From: Faucicola sp902506225
GTDB taxonomy: Bacteria > Pseudomonadota > Gammaproteobacteria > Pseudomonadales > Moraxellaceae
DNA: 64,000 nucleotides
Direction of reading: 5' to 3'
Assembly (NCBI GenBank): GCA_902506225.1
Contig: LR733345.1
Location: 1,860,001-1,924,000, forward strand
Under the pieces are notes generated by a model that saw only the letters and a program-made list of their open reading frames with translations, had not been told where the DNA came from and did no database searches. The translations under genes were made by a program, and so were the position numbers. This document shows positions 17,733 to 25,618 of this stretch, one piece after another. Within the stretch, counting starts at the first letter, position 1. Every line of letters starts with the position of its first letter.

Positions 17733-17760
17733 CAAGGCAGCCGATGGGTTGCCTTTTTTT
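17733..17760 (+). terminator. Rho-independent terminator after the csrA-hopJ unit
   Basis: The arms AAGGCA and TGCCTT, extended by CC/GG, are followed by T7. Confidence 0.75.
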
Positions 17761-17825
17761 ATGCAATGGTTTTGATTTTAAAGAATGTTTTTTATTTTAA
17801 AAAATGATTTTGAGAGATTCATTGG

Positions 17826-18359
17826 TTATTGGTTTGCCCTTAACTGCTGGCGCATTTGTTTTTTTTGCTCCCGACGATGGCGAAAAAAATCTTGCAACAA
17901 CGCGCGACTTTGCTCTGCCATTACGCCTTGCTTTACTGTCAAAAAATGATTATAAAACGCCACTTGGCTAAAATCCTGCTGGCTGACAATCATGCCTGCT
18001 TTCGGCTCTGTCGCTGCAAACACCAAGCGCGACACTCTGGCGTGAATAATCGCTCCTAGACACATGGTGCAAGGCTCAAGCGTGACAAACAGTTCACAAT
18101 CCGCTGGCAGACGGTAATTATCAAAATATTGACACGCTCGCCTTATTGCTACTATTTCGGCGTGGGCCGTGGCATCATGACTTAAAATCGGTTGATTGTA
18201 GCCTTTGGCTATGATAATGCCTTGATGCACAATCACCGCACCCACTGGCACTTCCCCCTGCTGTCCGCCCTCGGCTGCCACGTCAAGCGCCGCTTGCATA
18301 AAGGCATCATCGCTGTCACAAAAGCCGCTGTCACAACAGTCATGCTCACTTGCATTCAT
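17826..18359 (-). CDS. tadA: tRNA-specific adenosine-34 deaminase TadA
   Basis: TadA converts A34 to inosine in tRNA-Arg(ACG). The zinc/catalytic signature of the deaminase family is complete: HAE at 66-68 (His66, Glu68) and PCTMC (Cys97, Cys100), with NQPILSHDATAHAEI just before. The 177-residue length is slightly above the E. coli enzyme (167). The start is ATG at 18359 with GGTGG 7 bases upstream; an in-frame TTG at 18374 lacks a site. It begins 16 bp after the ung stop codon on the same strand, so ung-tadA form an operon. The C-terminus is very basic (HRREQKKQMRQQL), likely for tRNA contact. Confidence 0.94.
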   Translation of the reverse strand: MNASEHDCCDSGFCDSDDAFMQAALDVAAEGGQQGEVPVGAVIVHQGIIIAKGYNQPILSHDATAHAEIVAIRRACQYFDNYRLPADCELFVTLEPCTMCLGAIIHARVSRLVFAATEPKAGMIVSQQDFSQVAFYNHFLTVKQGVMAEQSRALLQDFFRHRREQKKQMRQQLRANQ

Positions 18360-18375
18360 TATGATACCACCCAAA

Positions 18376-19092
18376 CTACTGTGGCAACTGCCAATCTATC
18401 GGACTTTTGCCGTGCGCTATCAGATAATCATTGGCTTTGGAAAAAGGACGGGTGCCAAAAAAACCACCCCGATTGGCACCAAGCGGTGATGGATGCGTGC
18501 CTGTAATGATTAAATGCTTAGATGTATCAATAAAACGGCCTTTTTTCTGTGCGTAACTCCCCCATAGGATAAAAACACAGTGCTCGCAGTGCTGATTGAC
18601 AGCCTCAATCACCGCATCAGTGAACGTTTCCCAGCCAATACGCTGATGACTGCCCGCCTGCCCTGCTTCTACGGATAACATACTGTTAAGCAGCAGCACC
18701 CCTTGGGTTGCCCAATGGGTCAAATCGCCATGTTTTGATGGGGCGATACCCAAATCGGCGGCAAGCTCTCGTAAAATATTTTGTAGACTCGGCGGTTTGG
18801 GAATGGCTTTGGGCACAGAAAAAGATAACCCCATCGCTTGTCCCGCACCATGGTACGGGTCTTGACCCAAAATCACGACTTTCACCTGCGACAAAGGCGT
18901 CAAATTAAACGCATTGAACATCTGACTACCTGAAGGATAAATCACTTTTTGCGCATGATATTGATCTCGCAAAAACTGGCGAATCTTATCCATATTGCTG
19001 CTGGTTAATTCTGTCGCCAAGGCGTGCTTCCAATCGTCAGGCATTTTGACATTGGCTAAAATTTGTTGTTGTTCAGGCGTTAATGTTTTCAT
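18376..19092 (-). CDS. ung: Uracil-DNA glycosylase (family 1)
   Basis: Ung excises uracil from DNA and starts base-excision repair. Motifs are complete: GQDPYHG (catalytic Asp78, His81), LLLNSMLSV uracil pocket, and HPSPLGANRGGFFG (His200, DNA intercalation loop). The 238-residue length is typical. The start is ATG (MKTLTPEQQQ). It is upstream of tadA in a two-gene unit. Confidence 0.96.
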   Translation of the reverse strand: MKTLTPEQQQILANVKMPDDWKHALATELTSSNMDKIRQFLRDQYHAQKVIYPSGSQMFNAFNLTPLSQVKVVILGQDPYHGAGQAMGLSFSVPKAIPKPPSLQNILRELAADLGIAPSKHGDLTHWATQGVLLLNSMLSVEAGQAGSHQRIGWETFTDAVIEAVNQHCEHCVFILWGSYAQKKGRFIDTSKHLIITGTHPSPLGANRGGFFGTRPFSKANDYLIAHGKSPIDWQLPQ

Positions 19093-19205
19093 GGTTGATC
19101 TGCTATCAAAAAATTATAAAAAAAGCCAAAGAATCTCTTGGCTTTATTGTAGCAAATAATTGTCGTCAATAACTGCAACACTTCATGCTGGCTATTTTAG
19201 ACTGA

Positions 19206-19694
19206 TTATTCTGTGAAGGTTTGACGCAGGGTAAAATCGTCTAATTTGACCGCTTCACGGCTGATTTTTTGGGTGGGTGGAATCACTTGCGCTTCGCCTG
19301 TCACTACCACTTTACCGTCTTGATTGGTCACTTGGCAATCTAACACCACCCATTTTTTGCTATCGTCTTTACTTTTCACCGTCAAGGTCGCGGTTAAGGT
19401 ATCATCGATATGCACAGGACGACGAAACGACAAGCTTTGGTTTAGATAAATTGTCCCCAAGCCTGGAAATTTGGTACCAATCAAGGCTGATAATAGACCG
19501 GCTGTCCACATACCATGCGCAATCACGCCTTTAAACTGGCTTTGCTCGGCATACTCATTATCGAGATGCACAGGGTTGTAGTCATGGGTAACCAGCGCAA
19601 ATGCTTTGACATCATCTGCGCTCACTTGGCGGGTCATGCTGGCAGTTTGCCCGATAGTTAATTCATCATAGGTAAAATTACTAAAAGTTGTCAT
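19206..19694 (-). CDS. MaoC-like (R)-specific enoyl-CoA hydratase (PhaJ type)
   Basis: This 162-residue single hot-dog-fold hydratase has the catalytic block FALVTHDYNPVHLDNEYAEQ, with candidate Asp38 and His43, followed by GVIAHGMWTAGLLSALIG. These are characteristic of MaoC/PhaJ enzymes that hydrate trans-2-enoyl-CoA in fatty-acid or polyhydroxyalkanoate metabolism. The start ATG 19694 lies a few bases after AGGACGG; the frame is open 13 codons further upstream without a site. The gene is alone. A 12-bp tandem duplication lies upstream at 19755-19778. Confidence 0.85.
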   Translation of the reverse strand: MTTFSNFTYDELTIGQTASMTRQVSADDVKAFALVTHDYNPVHLDNEYAEQSQFKGVIAHGMWTAGLLSALIGTKFPGLGTIYLNQSLSFRRPVHIDDTLTATLTVKSKDDSKKWVVLDCQVTNQDGKVVVTGEAQVIPPTQKISREAVKLDDFTLRQTFTE

Positions 19695-19754
19695 TGTCCG
19701 TCCTTTTTTTTGCTTAATTTCATAAAAAACCACGATTAAAAAATCGTTGTAATG

Positions 19755-19778
19755 GTTTGACTATAAGTTTGACTATAG
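19755..19778. repeat. 12-bp tandem duplication upstream of the MaoC gene
   Basis: GTTTGACTATAA is followed by GTTTGACTATAG (11 of 12 identical). It lies 60 bp upstream of the hydratase start. Confidence 0.85.
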
Positions 19779-19962
19779 CATAAATTTTGCAAATTTTTAT
19801 GACAATGACTATGCATTCATGAATTCATCTGACTTTAACAATTACAAATTTTTTATCTTTTTGCTTGACTTGATGAACTGCTAATAAAATCAAGCCTCTA
19901 GGATTTTTGCAAAAAAATAGGCAAAAAATTGAAAAAAATACAAGCTAGAATTACAAATTTTT

Positions 19963-20009
19963 TTAGGCTATATTGTGCGAAATAATAAAACAACCCCTAG
20001 ATATAGTAG
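19963..20009 (+). promoter_or_regulatory. Probable tandem NrdR boxes upstream of nrdA
   Basis: NrdR, the ATP/dATP-sensing repressor of ribonucleotide reductase genes, binds paired 16-bp boxes of the form acaCwAtATwTtGTgt about 31 bp apart. Here TTAGGCTATATTGTGC (19963-19978, right half good) and CCCCTAGATATAGTAG (19994-20009, core good) are exactly 31 bp apart and upstream of nrdA. Each box alone is imperfect; the spacing and gene context make the call. Confidence 0.5.
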
Positions 20010-20227
20010 TTTTTTGCAAAACCTTGCCATAATATGGCAATGACTTTGCGATGCTACATAAGTGATGTGGCTTCGGCTCAAAAGCGGTCGTTAAAAGCGG
20101 CACACTCACTCACTATACTTTCGGTTAGCTGTTTTACTTGGCATTTTTATCTCACCACCTCTCACTCAGCGCCTTTTTAATATATACAGATATGACGTTG
20201 ATAAACAGGTAAAAAAAGGAACGTATT

Positions 20228-22516
20228 ATGACTCGTACTGAAGATATCCTCGTGCAAAAACGCGACGGGCGTTTGGAAAAAATTGATTTGGATAAGATTC
20301 ACCGAGTCATCGAGTGGGCAGCAGAAGGTCTTGATAATGTGTCTGTCTCACAAGTAGAAATCAGCTCGCACATCCAGTTTTATGACAAAATCACCACCAA
20401 AAGCATCCATGAAACCATCATTAAATCAGCCGCGGATTTGATTTCTGCAGCAACGCCTGATTATCAATATTTGGCAGCGCGATTGGCAATTTTTCATTTA
20501 CGCAAAATCGCGTTTGGTCAGTTTGAGCCGCCGCATTTGTTTGACCATGTCACCAAATTGACCCAAGAAGGTCGGTATGATGCGCATATTTTGCAAGACT
20601 TTAGCAAAGAAGAATTTGATATACTCAATGACTATATTGACCACAACCGTGATTTAAGCTTTGCGTATGCCGCCGTCAAACAAATGGAAGGCAAATATTT
20701 GGTGCAAGACCGCGTCAGCAAACAAGTCTTTGAAAGCCCACAATTTTTGTACATGCTCGTCGGCATGTGTCTGTTTGCCAGTTACGACAAACAATATGAC
20801 AAGGCGGCGCGATTAGACTACATCAAGCGCTTTTATGACGCCACGTCCACTTTCAAAATCTCACTGCCAACGCCAATCATGTCGGGCGTGCGTACCCCAT
20901 CGCGTCAATTCAGCTCATGTGTACTTATTGAATGTGATGATAGCTTAGACAGTATCAACGCCACCACCAGTGCCATCGTGCGGTATGTGTCACAGCGTGC
21001 CGGTATTGGTGTCAATGCGGGTCGTATTCGCGCATTAGGTAGTCCAATTCGTGGCGGTGAAGCGCAGCACACTGGCTGTATTCCTTTTTACAAACTATTC
21101 CAAACTGCTGTCAAATGCTGCTCACAAGGCGGCGTGCGCGGGGGTGCAGCGACCTTGTTCTACCCGATTTGGCATCTAGAAGTGGAAAATCTGCTGGTGC
21201 TCAAAAACAACCGCGGCGTGGAAGACAACCGTGTTCGCCACATGGATTATGGCGTGCAAATCAATAAAACCATCTATCAACGTTTGATTAAAAATCAAAA
21301 CGTGACCCTGTTTTCACCATCGGATGTGCCAGGTTTGTACGATGCTTTCTTTGCCGACCAAGCCGAGTTTGAGCGTTTGTATGAGCAATATGAGCAAGAT
21401 GAATCTATTCGCAAACGCAGTGTGCCCGCGCAAGAGTTGTTTAGCCTGATGATGCAAGAGCGTGCCAGCACGGGTCGTATCTATGTGCAAAACGTTGACC
21501 ATTGCAACACCCACAGTCCGTTTGACCCAAGTGTCGCGCCAATTCGCCAATCCAACCTATGTATGGAAATCGCGCTACCGACCCAACCGCTTGACAACAT
21601 CAATGATGAAAGCGGTGAAATTGCCCTTTGTACGCTATCAGGGATTAACTTGGGTGAAATCAACCAATTAGAAGACATCAAAGAGCCAGCGGAACTGATC
21701 GTGCGTGCGCTAGATGCCTTGCTTGACTACCAAGACTACCCTGTCATTGCTGCTAAAAATGGCTCTATGAAACGCCGCACGCTGGGTATTGGTGTCATCA
21801 ACTATGCCTATTATCTTGCCAAAAACGGTACCAAATATTCAGATCCTACGGCGCTCGGTTTAACCCATCGCACTTTTGAAGCCTTACAGTATTATCTGTT
21901 GGTGGCGTCCAATAAACTGGCTAAAGAGCAAGGGGCGTGTCCTGCATTTGGCGATACCACGTATTCACAAGGTATTTTACCGATTGATACGTATAAAGCA
22001 GATATTGATGCGATTTGTAATGAGCCGCTACAACTCGACTGGGAAGCACTGCGTCACGATATCAAAACCCACGGTCTTCGCAATTCAACCTTGACCGCCT
22101 TGATGCCATCAGAAACCTCTAGCCAGATTGCTAACGCAACTAATGGCATTGAGCCACCTCGCGGTCTGGTATCTGTCAAAGCATCAAAAGACGGTATTTT
22201 AAAACAAGTGGTGCCTGAGATTGATAGGCTCAAAGATCAATATGAGCTATTATGGCAAATGCCAAATAACAAAGGTTATTTGAGTCTAGTGGCGATTATG
22301 CAAAAATTTATTGACCAAAGTATCTCAGCGAATACCAACTACGATCCAACCAAGTTTGAAGATAGCCGTGTCCCGATGAAGGTGATGATTCAAGACTTGT
22401 TGATGGCGTATAAATTGGGCGTTAAGACGCTGTATTATCATAATACCCGTGATGGCGCAAATGATGCCCAAGACGACCTAGAAAATGGCTGTGCTGGCGG
22501 GGCTTGTACTTTATAA
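20228..22516 (+). CDS. nrdA: Class Ia ribonucleoside-diphosphate reductase, alpha subunit
   Basis: NrdA is the catalytic large subunit that reduces NDPs to dNDPs with a radical supplied by NrdB. The N-terminal ATP-cone (LVQKRDGRLEKIDLDKIHRV) is the dATP-sensing domain. The barrel carries SSCVLIE, SNLCMEIALPT (Asn/Cys/Glu triad) and GEIALCTLSG. The last residues have the redox-active pair CAGGAC (Cys755, Cys760). The 762-residue length equals the E. coli protein. The start is ATG after AAAAAAGGAA. nrdB is not next to it: two tiny genes and a channel gene follow. Confidence 0.96.
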   Translation: MTRTEDILVQKRDGRLEKIDLDKIHRVIEWAAEGLDNVSVSQVEISSHIQFYDKITTKSIHETIIKSAADLISAATPDYQYLAARLAIFHLRKIAFGQFEPPHLFDHVTKLTQEGRYDAHILQDFSKEEFDILNDYIDHNRDLSFAYAAVKQMEGKYLVQDRVSKQVFESPQFLYMLVGMCLFASYDKQYDKAARLDYIKRFYDATSTFKISLPTPIMSGVRTPSRQFSSCVLIECDDSLDSINATTSAIVRYVSQRAGIGVNAGRIRALGSPIRGGEAQHTGCIPFYKLFQTAVKCCSQGGVRGGAATLFYPIWHLEVENLLVLKNNRGVEDNRVRHMDYGVQINKTIYQRLIKNQNVTLFSPSDVPGLYDAFFADQAEFERLYEQYEQDESIRKRSVPAQELFSLMMQERASTGRIYVQNVDHCNTHSPFDPSVAPIRQSNLCMEIALPTQPLDNINDESGEIALCTLSGINLGEINQLEDIKEPAELIVRALDALLDYQDYPVIAAKNGSMKRRTLGIGVINYAYYLAKNGTKYSDPTALGLTHRTFEALQYYLLVASNKLAKEQGACPAFGDTTYSQGILPIDTYKADIDAICNEPLQLDWEALRHDIKTHGLRNSTLTALMPSETSSQIANATNGIEPPRGLVSVKASKDGILKQVVPEIDRLKDQYELLWQMPNNKGYLSLVAIMQKFIDQSISANTNYDPTKFEDSRVPMKVMIQDLLMAYKLGVKTLYYHNTRDGANDAQDDLENGCAGGACTL

Positions 22517-22524
22517 TAAAAGAT

Positions 22525-22553
22525 AAGCCAGTTTAAAATTAGACTGGCTTTTT
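22525..22553 (+). terminator. Rho-independent terminator after nrdA
   Basis: The arms AAGCCAGT and ACTGGCTT close a 10-base loop, followed by T3 and AT-rich sequence. Confidence 0.7.
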
Positions 22554-22600
22554 AAATTCTTAAATATAATTTATAAAGGAGGTTAAAATCATAATGCATT

Positions 22601-22629
22601 AAAAAAGCCCAGTATATTAAACTGAGCCT
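22601..22629 (-). terminator. Possible minus-strand terminator
   Basis: On the minus strand GCTCAGT and ACTGGGC pair (one G-U) and are followed by T6. It could stop read-through from the channel gene or mark the end of an unseen small transcript. Confidence 0.4.
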
Positions 22630-22798
22630 AAAATTTATTCTAATGCCAAGTAGACAATAAATATTAATTTACTAAACAATTTGAATAAATTTCTGTACTT
22701 TGCAGAGCACAGACACACTTTAAACAATTTGTTTGGTCATGTCTAATCTTTTTTGGTTACTTGGTAGTTCAATTACTAAGCCGCTAAAGGAGTATTTT

Positions 22799-22930
22799 AT
22801 GGCTAAAATTTGTAATTATCCAAAAGGTGTATATGTCAATCACTACAAACGCTTTCGCTATGGTAAATGGGAGTTTGTTTGTGAACATTGCCGTAGTTAC
22901 CCAAATCAACAACTAGTGTTTAATTTCTAA
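22799..22930 (+). CDS. Small Cys-containing protein of unknown function (43 aa)
   Basis: A 43-codon ORF starts at ATG 22799 with a strong AAAGGAG 6 bases upstream. The product, MAKICNYPKGVYVN…, is basic and aromatic and carries Cys5 plus a CEHC cluster (Cys29, His31, Cys32) that could bind zinc. I do not recognise the family. It lies in a low-GC stretch between nrdA and the MscS-type gene. A 12-bp stem hairpin at 22959-22987 follows it. Confidence 0.55.
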   Translation: MAKICNYPKGVYVNHYKRFRYGKWEFVCEHCRSYPNQQLVFNF

Positions 22931-22958
22931 ATTCTAGTTGTTTAACTTATGAGCAAAA

Positions 22959-22987
22959 GGCTTATGATGTGAAATACATTATAAGCC
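22959..22987 (+). terminator. Hairpin after the 43-aa gene
   Basis: GGCTTATgATGT and ACATtATAAGCC form a 12-bp stem with one mismatch around a 5-base loop. The T-run is absent, so termination is uncertain. Confidence 0.45.
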
Positions 22988-23009
22988 ATCTGTAAGTATA
23001 TGAGAGAAT

Positions 23010-23180
23010 ATGAAATTTAAACTTTTATTGATTCCTAATTTATTTACTATTCTAACAGGCTGCGCATTAGTACCGCAAACATACGATAGTCCGATTCCGG
23101 TGTATGTTGACTTGGGTGATGCCATACCTGCCACCACCCTGCCCAATTCAAAAGCCAATGCTAAAACTATGAGTCACTAA
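23010..23180 (+). CDS. Small putative lipoprotein (56 aa)
   Basis: The ORF encodes MKFKLLLIPNLFTILTGCAL…, a short type II signal peptide with lipobox LTGC (Cys18), followed by only 38 mature residues ending AKTMSH. The size and lipobox resemble small entericidin-like or unknown lipoproteins, but I cannot assign a family. A GAGAGA site lies just before the ATG. Its last 4 bases overlap the stop codon of the convergent MscS gene. Confidence 0.6.
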   Translation: MKFKLLLIPNLFTILTGCALVPQTYDSPIPVYVDLGDAIPATTLPNSKANAKTMSH

Positions 23181-24973
23181 GGCTTGGTATTAGGCTTGTC
23201 CGATTGTGCCAGTTTTTCTGATCCCGTTACTTTATCTTTCACAGGTACAGTATTAGCAAAATTTGAATAGGTAATATCAATCGGTTTGCCCATCATCACA
23301 CGGCTGGTCGGTAACGCATTTTTGAGCCCCACTTCTTGCATCATCTCCGCGATTTTTAAAATCATATCAGTTTGTTTTTGATTAAAATCCATCGCGCCTT
23401 TCACATTGAGATAGCATCTCACTTCAACCAGATACGCGTCTTGCTGAGTGCCAGAGATACGCACTTGATTCCACACACTGTTGGTGTCAGGATGATTGGT
23501 GATATAAATTTGCGTCTGCTCGATAAATTCCTTGAGCTCACTGATTTCGCTATCGCGCGAGATATAGAACACTTGCGAAAAATGAAACATGTCGCGCTGC
23601 GAGACATTTTCAATGCTCATTGATGAGAAATTGCCATTTGGAATCGTCACCACCGTGCGATCGGTGGTGCGCAGACGGGTGGAGCGGATACCGATGTCTT
23701 CAACCGTACCTTCTTGCGTGCCAAAGCGGCAATAGTCGCCCACATTGACAGGCTGGTCAGCAACGACCGATACGCTACCCACCAAGTTTTCAATCGTTTT
23801 TTGTGCACCCAATGCCAACGCCACACCACCAATCCCCAATGCGGCAATACCTGTGGTTAAGTCGTAGCCTAGATTACCCAAAATCACAATGGTCGCAACC
23901 GCAATCAAAATCAATTTTACCACTTTTCGCAGCAGATTTAGCACCGATAGCCGCTCTGGATGATGGTTATTGCTGGCATGGTTTTCTGCACGTTTAAAAA
24001 TCAAATCCAAAATACGTAAAATCAACCATACCATGGATACCCAAGATAAAATTTCGGCAAGGCTGGATGCCATATTGCGCACAACCAAATTGATACCCAC
24101 CAAAATCATGGCTTCTTTGATAATCAGCGCCGTTAGCACCATTGCGGCAGGTACGACCACGCGCCCATCAATCGGAAATTGCTTTTCTTTATCTGGGTGA
24201 GTCGCTAGATACATCCGCGTGATAATCATGTATAAGATTTGGCTAATCAATAGACAGGCGAGATAAGTCGCTATCATGAGCGCAATCACTGCCCCGATGT
24301 GCCCAAGACTATAGCCTTTAATATCTTTCTCAATCCATTGTTTGGGAATGTACTTTTCTACCAGTGTCGGCTGGGTAACCTGTGATAACGACGCAACTTG
24401 TTGCAAGGTTTGTTGTGAAATCAGCCAAATATGGGTACCGTTAGATTGTTTGACACGCTGCATTAAGATGTCGATACTCTTTTTGTCAGCGTTGGGATTG
24501 TTGATTTCACCGACCTTATCGAGATTGGGCGCTAGTTTGTCATCGAGATTGCCGGTAGGCTCATTGCTAATTTGTAGCTGCTCGTTGATGCGTCCGCCGC
24601 TATCGAGTGCCGATTTTAAAGATTCGAGCGTGGCACTGGGGTTTTTGGTAGAGCTTAAATCCACATAACGGCTGGCGAGCATCCAATCACTTTTTGCCAA
24701 AGCTTCAATAAAGCCTTGCATGCTGCCGCGGGGGGTGTCACGCCCAAAGGTGTCTTGTGGGGTTGCCGTGGCACTGGCGCTACTGGCTGATTTGCTGCTA
24801 TCAGCCGCCCATGCAGCGGTAGGTTTGACACTGGTGATAACCATGAATAAGGCAAACAATGCCATCATAAAACAACGGCGGTATAAAGATGTTGCATCAG
24901 CATGATGCTGATATTGGTTAAGAGACTTTGACAACGGCATAAACTTCCCAAAATTTGTAAAACGCTCAGACAT
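23177..24973 (-). CDS. MscS-family mechanosensitive channel protein with signal peptide and periplasmic domain
   Basis: This 598-residue inner-membrane protein has a hydrophobic segment with an AWA-A cleavage site at about residue 55, which suggests a cleaved signal. A periplasmic region of about 150 residues follows. Four to five membrane segments come next, and then the MscS pore helix and beta domain: GYDLTTGIAALGIGGVALALGAQKTIENLVGS, VNVGDYCRFGTQEGTVEDIGIRSTRLR and IPNGNFSSM. Such proteins open under membrane tension to release solutes. The C-terminus (about 560-598) is Lys/Pro/Thr-rich. The gene is alone and converges on the small lipoprotein gene. A 12-bp tandem repeat lies directly upstream of the ATG. 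Confidence 0.92.
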   Translation of the reverse strand: MSERFTNFGKFMPLSKSLNQYQHHADATSLYRRCFMMALFALFMVITSVKPTAAWAADSSKSASSASATATPQDTFGRDTPRGSMQGFIEALAKSDWMLASRYVDLSSTKNPSATLESLKSALDSGGRINEQLQISNEPTGNLDDKLAPNLDKVGEINNPNADKKSIDILMQRVKQSNGTHIWLISQQTLQQVASLSQVTQPTLVEKYIPKQWIEKDIKGYSLGHIGAVIALMIATYLACLLISQILYMIITRMYLATHPDKEKQFPIDGRVVVPAAMVLTALIIKEAMILVGINLVVRNMASSLAEILSWVSMVWLILRILDLIFKRAENHASNNHHPERLSVLNLLRKVVKLILIAVATIVILGNLGYDLTTGIAALGIGGVALALGAQKTIENLVGSVSVVADQPVNVGDYCRFGTQEGTVEDIGIRSTRLRTTDRTVVTIPNGNFSSMSIENVSQRDMFHFSQVFYISRDSEISELKEFIEQTQIYITNHPDTNSVWNQVRISGTQQDAYLVEVRCYLNVKGAMDFNQKQTDMILKIAEMMQEVGLKNALPTSRVMMGKPIDITYSNFANTVPVKDKVTGSEKLAQSDKPNTKP

Positions 24974-24976
24974 AAT

Positions 24977-25024
24977 TAGGCTAATAGCTAGGCTAATACT
25001 TAGGCTAATAGTCAGGCTAGATGA
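24977..25024. repeat. 12-bp tandem repeat (4 copies) immediately upstream of the MscS gene
   Basis: The units are TAGGCTAATAGC, TAGGCTAATACT, TAGGCTAATAGT and a diverged CAGGCTAGATGA. The repeat starts 3 bases from the channel gene's start codon, so it must lie in its 5' leader and overlaps the usual ribosome-site position. Confidence 0.88.
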
Positions 25025-25180
25025 TAGAGGCCTTGCTTTATGCTTTAAGAAATCTTAAATTGCAATGCGCTTATTCTGAATAAAGTATTTCGTCTTGTAG
25101 GTATAACTGCTAAAATACGCGAATTATTTGATTTTATCAGTTTTAAATTCCAAAAACACTTTTAAATGCATTGAGTTATT

Positions 25181-25618
25181 ATGTTTAATTTACATCCACA
25201 ACTAGCAAAAGATACTTTTTTGGTGGGCGAATTTCCGTTATCTACTTGCCGCTTGATGAACGACTGTCAATTTCCTTGGTTGATTTTAATTCCGCGTGTA
25301 CCCGGTATCAAAGAATTATATGAACTATCCGCCAGTGACCAAGCCCAGTTTTTACGTGAATCCAGCTGGCTATCAAGTCAGCTTGCCAAAACTTTTCAAG
25401 CCGACAAAATGAACATCGCCGCGCTTGGCAACCAAGTGCCGCAATTGCATTTTCATCATATCGTGCGCTACCAAAATGACATTGCTTGGCCCAATCCAGT
25501 ATGGGGTAATCCAGCCATCCCTTATACCCCTGAAGTTTTGAGCCATATGCAGCAGACACTGATGATGGCACTGCGGGGTCATCGTGATATGCCATTTGAT
25601 TGGCAAATGAACGTCTAA
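25181..25618 (+). CDS. HIT-family nucleotide hydrolase
   Basis: This 145-residue histidine-triad protein has the core NQVPQLHFHHIVRY with His90 and His92. The first His of the classical triad is Gln88, as in many proteobacterial HIT proteins. Such enzymes cleave dinucleoside polyphosphates or nucleotidyl conjugates; the substrate here is unknown. The N-terminal block FPWLILIPRVPGIKELYEL is typical of this branch. The 3' end overlaps the start of the cyclase gene by about 19 bases, so the two are likely co-expressed. Confidence 0.88.
   Translation: MFNLHPQLAKDTFLVGEFPLSTCRLMNDCQFPWLILIPRVPGIKELYELSASDQAQFLRESSWLSSQLAKTFQADKMNIAALGNQVPQLHFHHIVRYQNDIAWPNPVWGNPAIPYTPEVLSHMQQTLMMALRGHRDMPFDWQMNV

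Larger units (their letters stand above)
19695..20227. other. 530-bp divergent promoter region between maoC and nrdA
   Basis: This region is very AT-rich from 19800 to 20000. Besides the 12-bp duplication it holds the NrdR-like box pair. No gene is seen. Confidence 0.5.
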
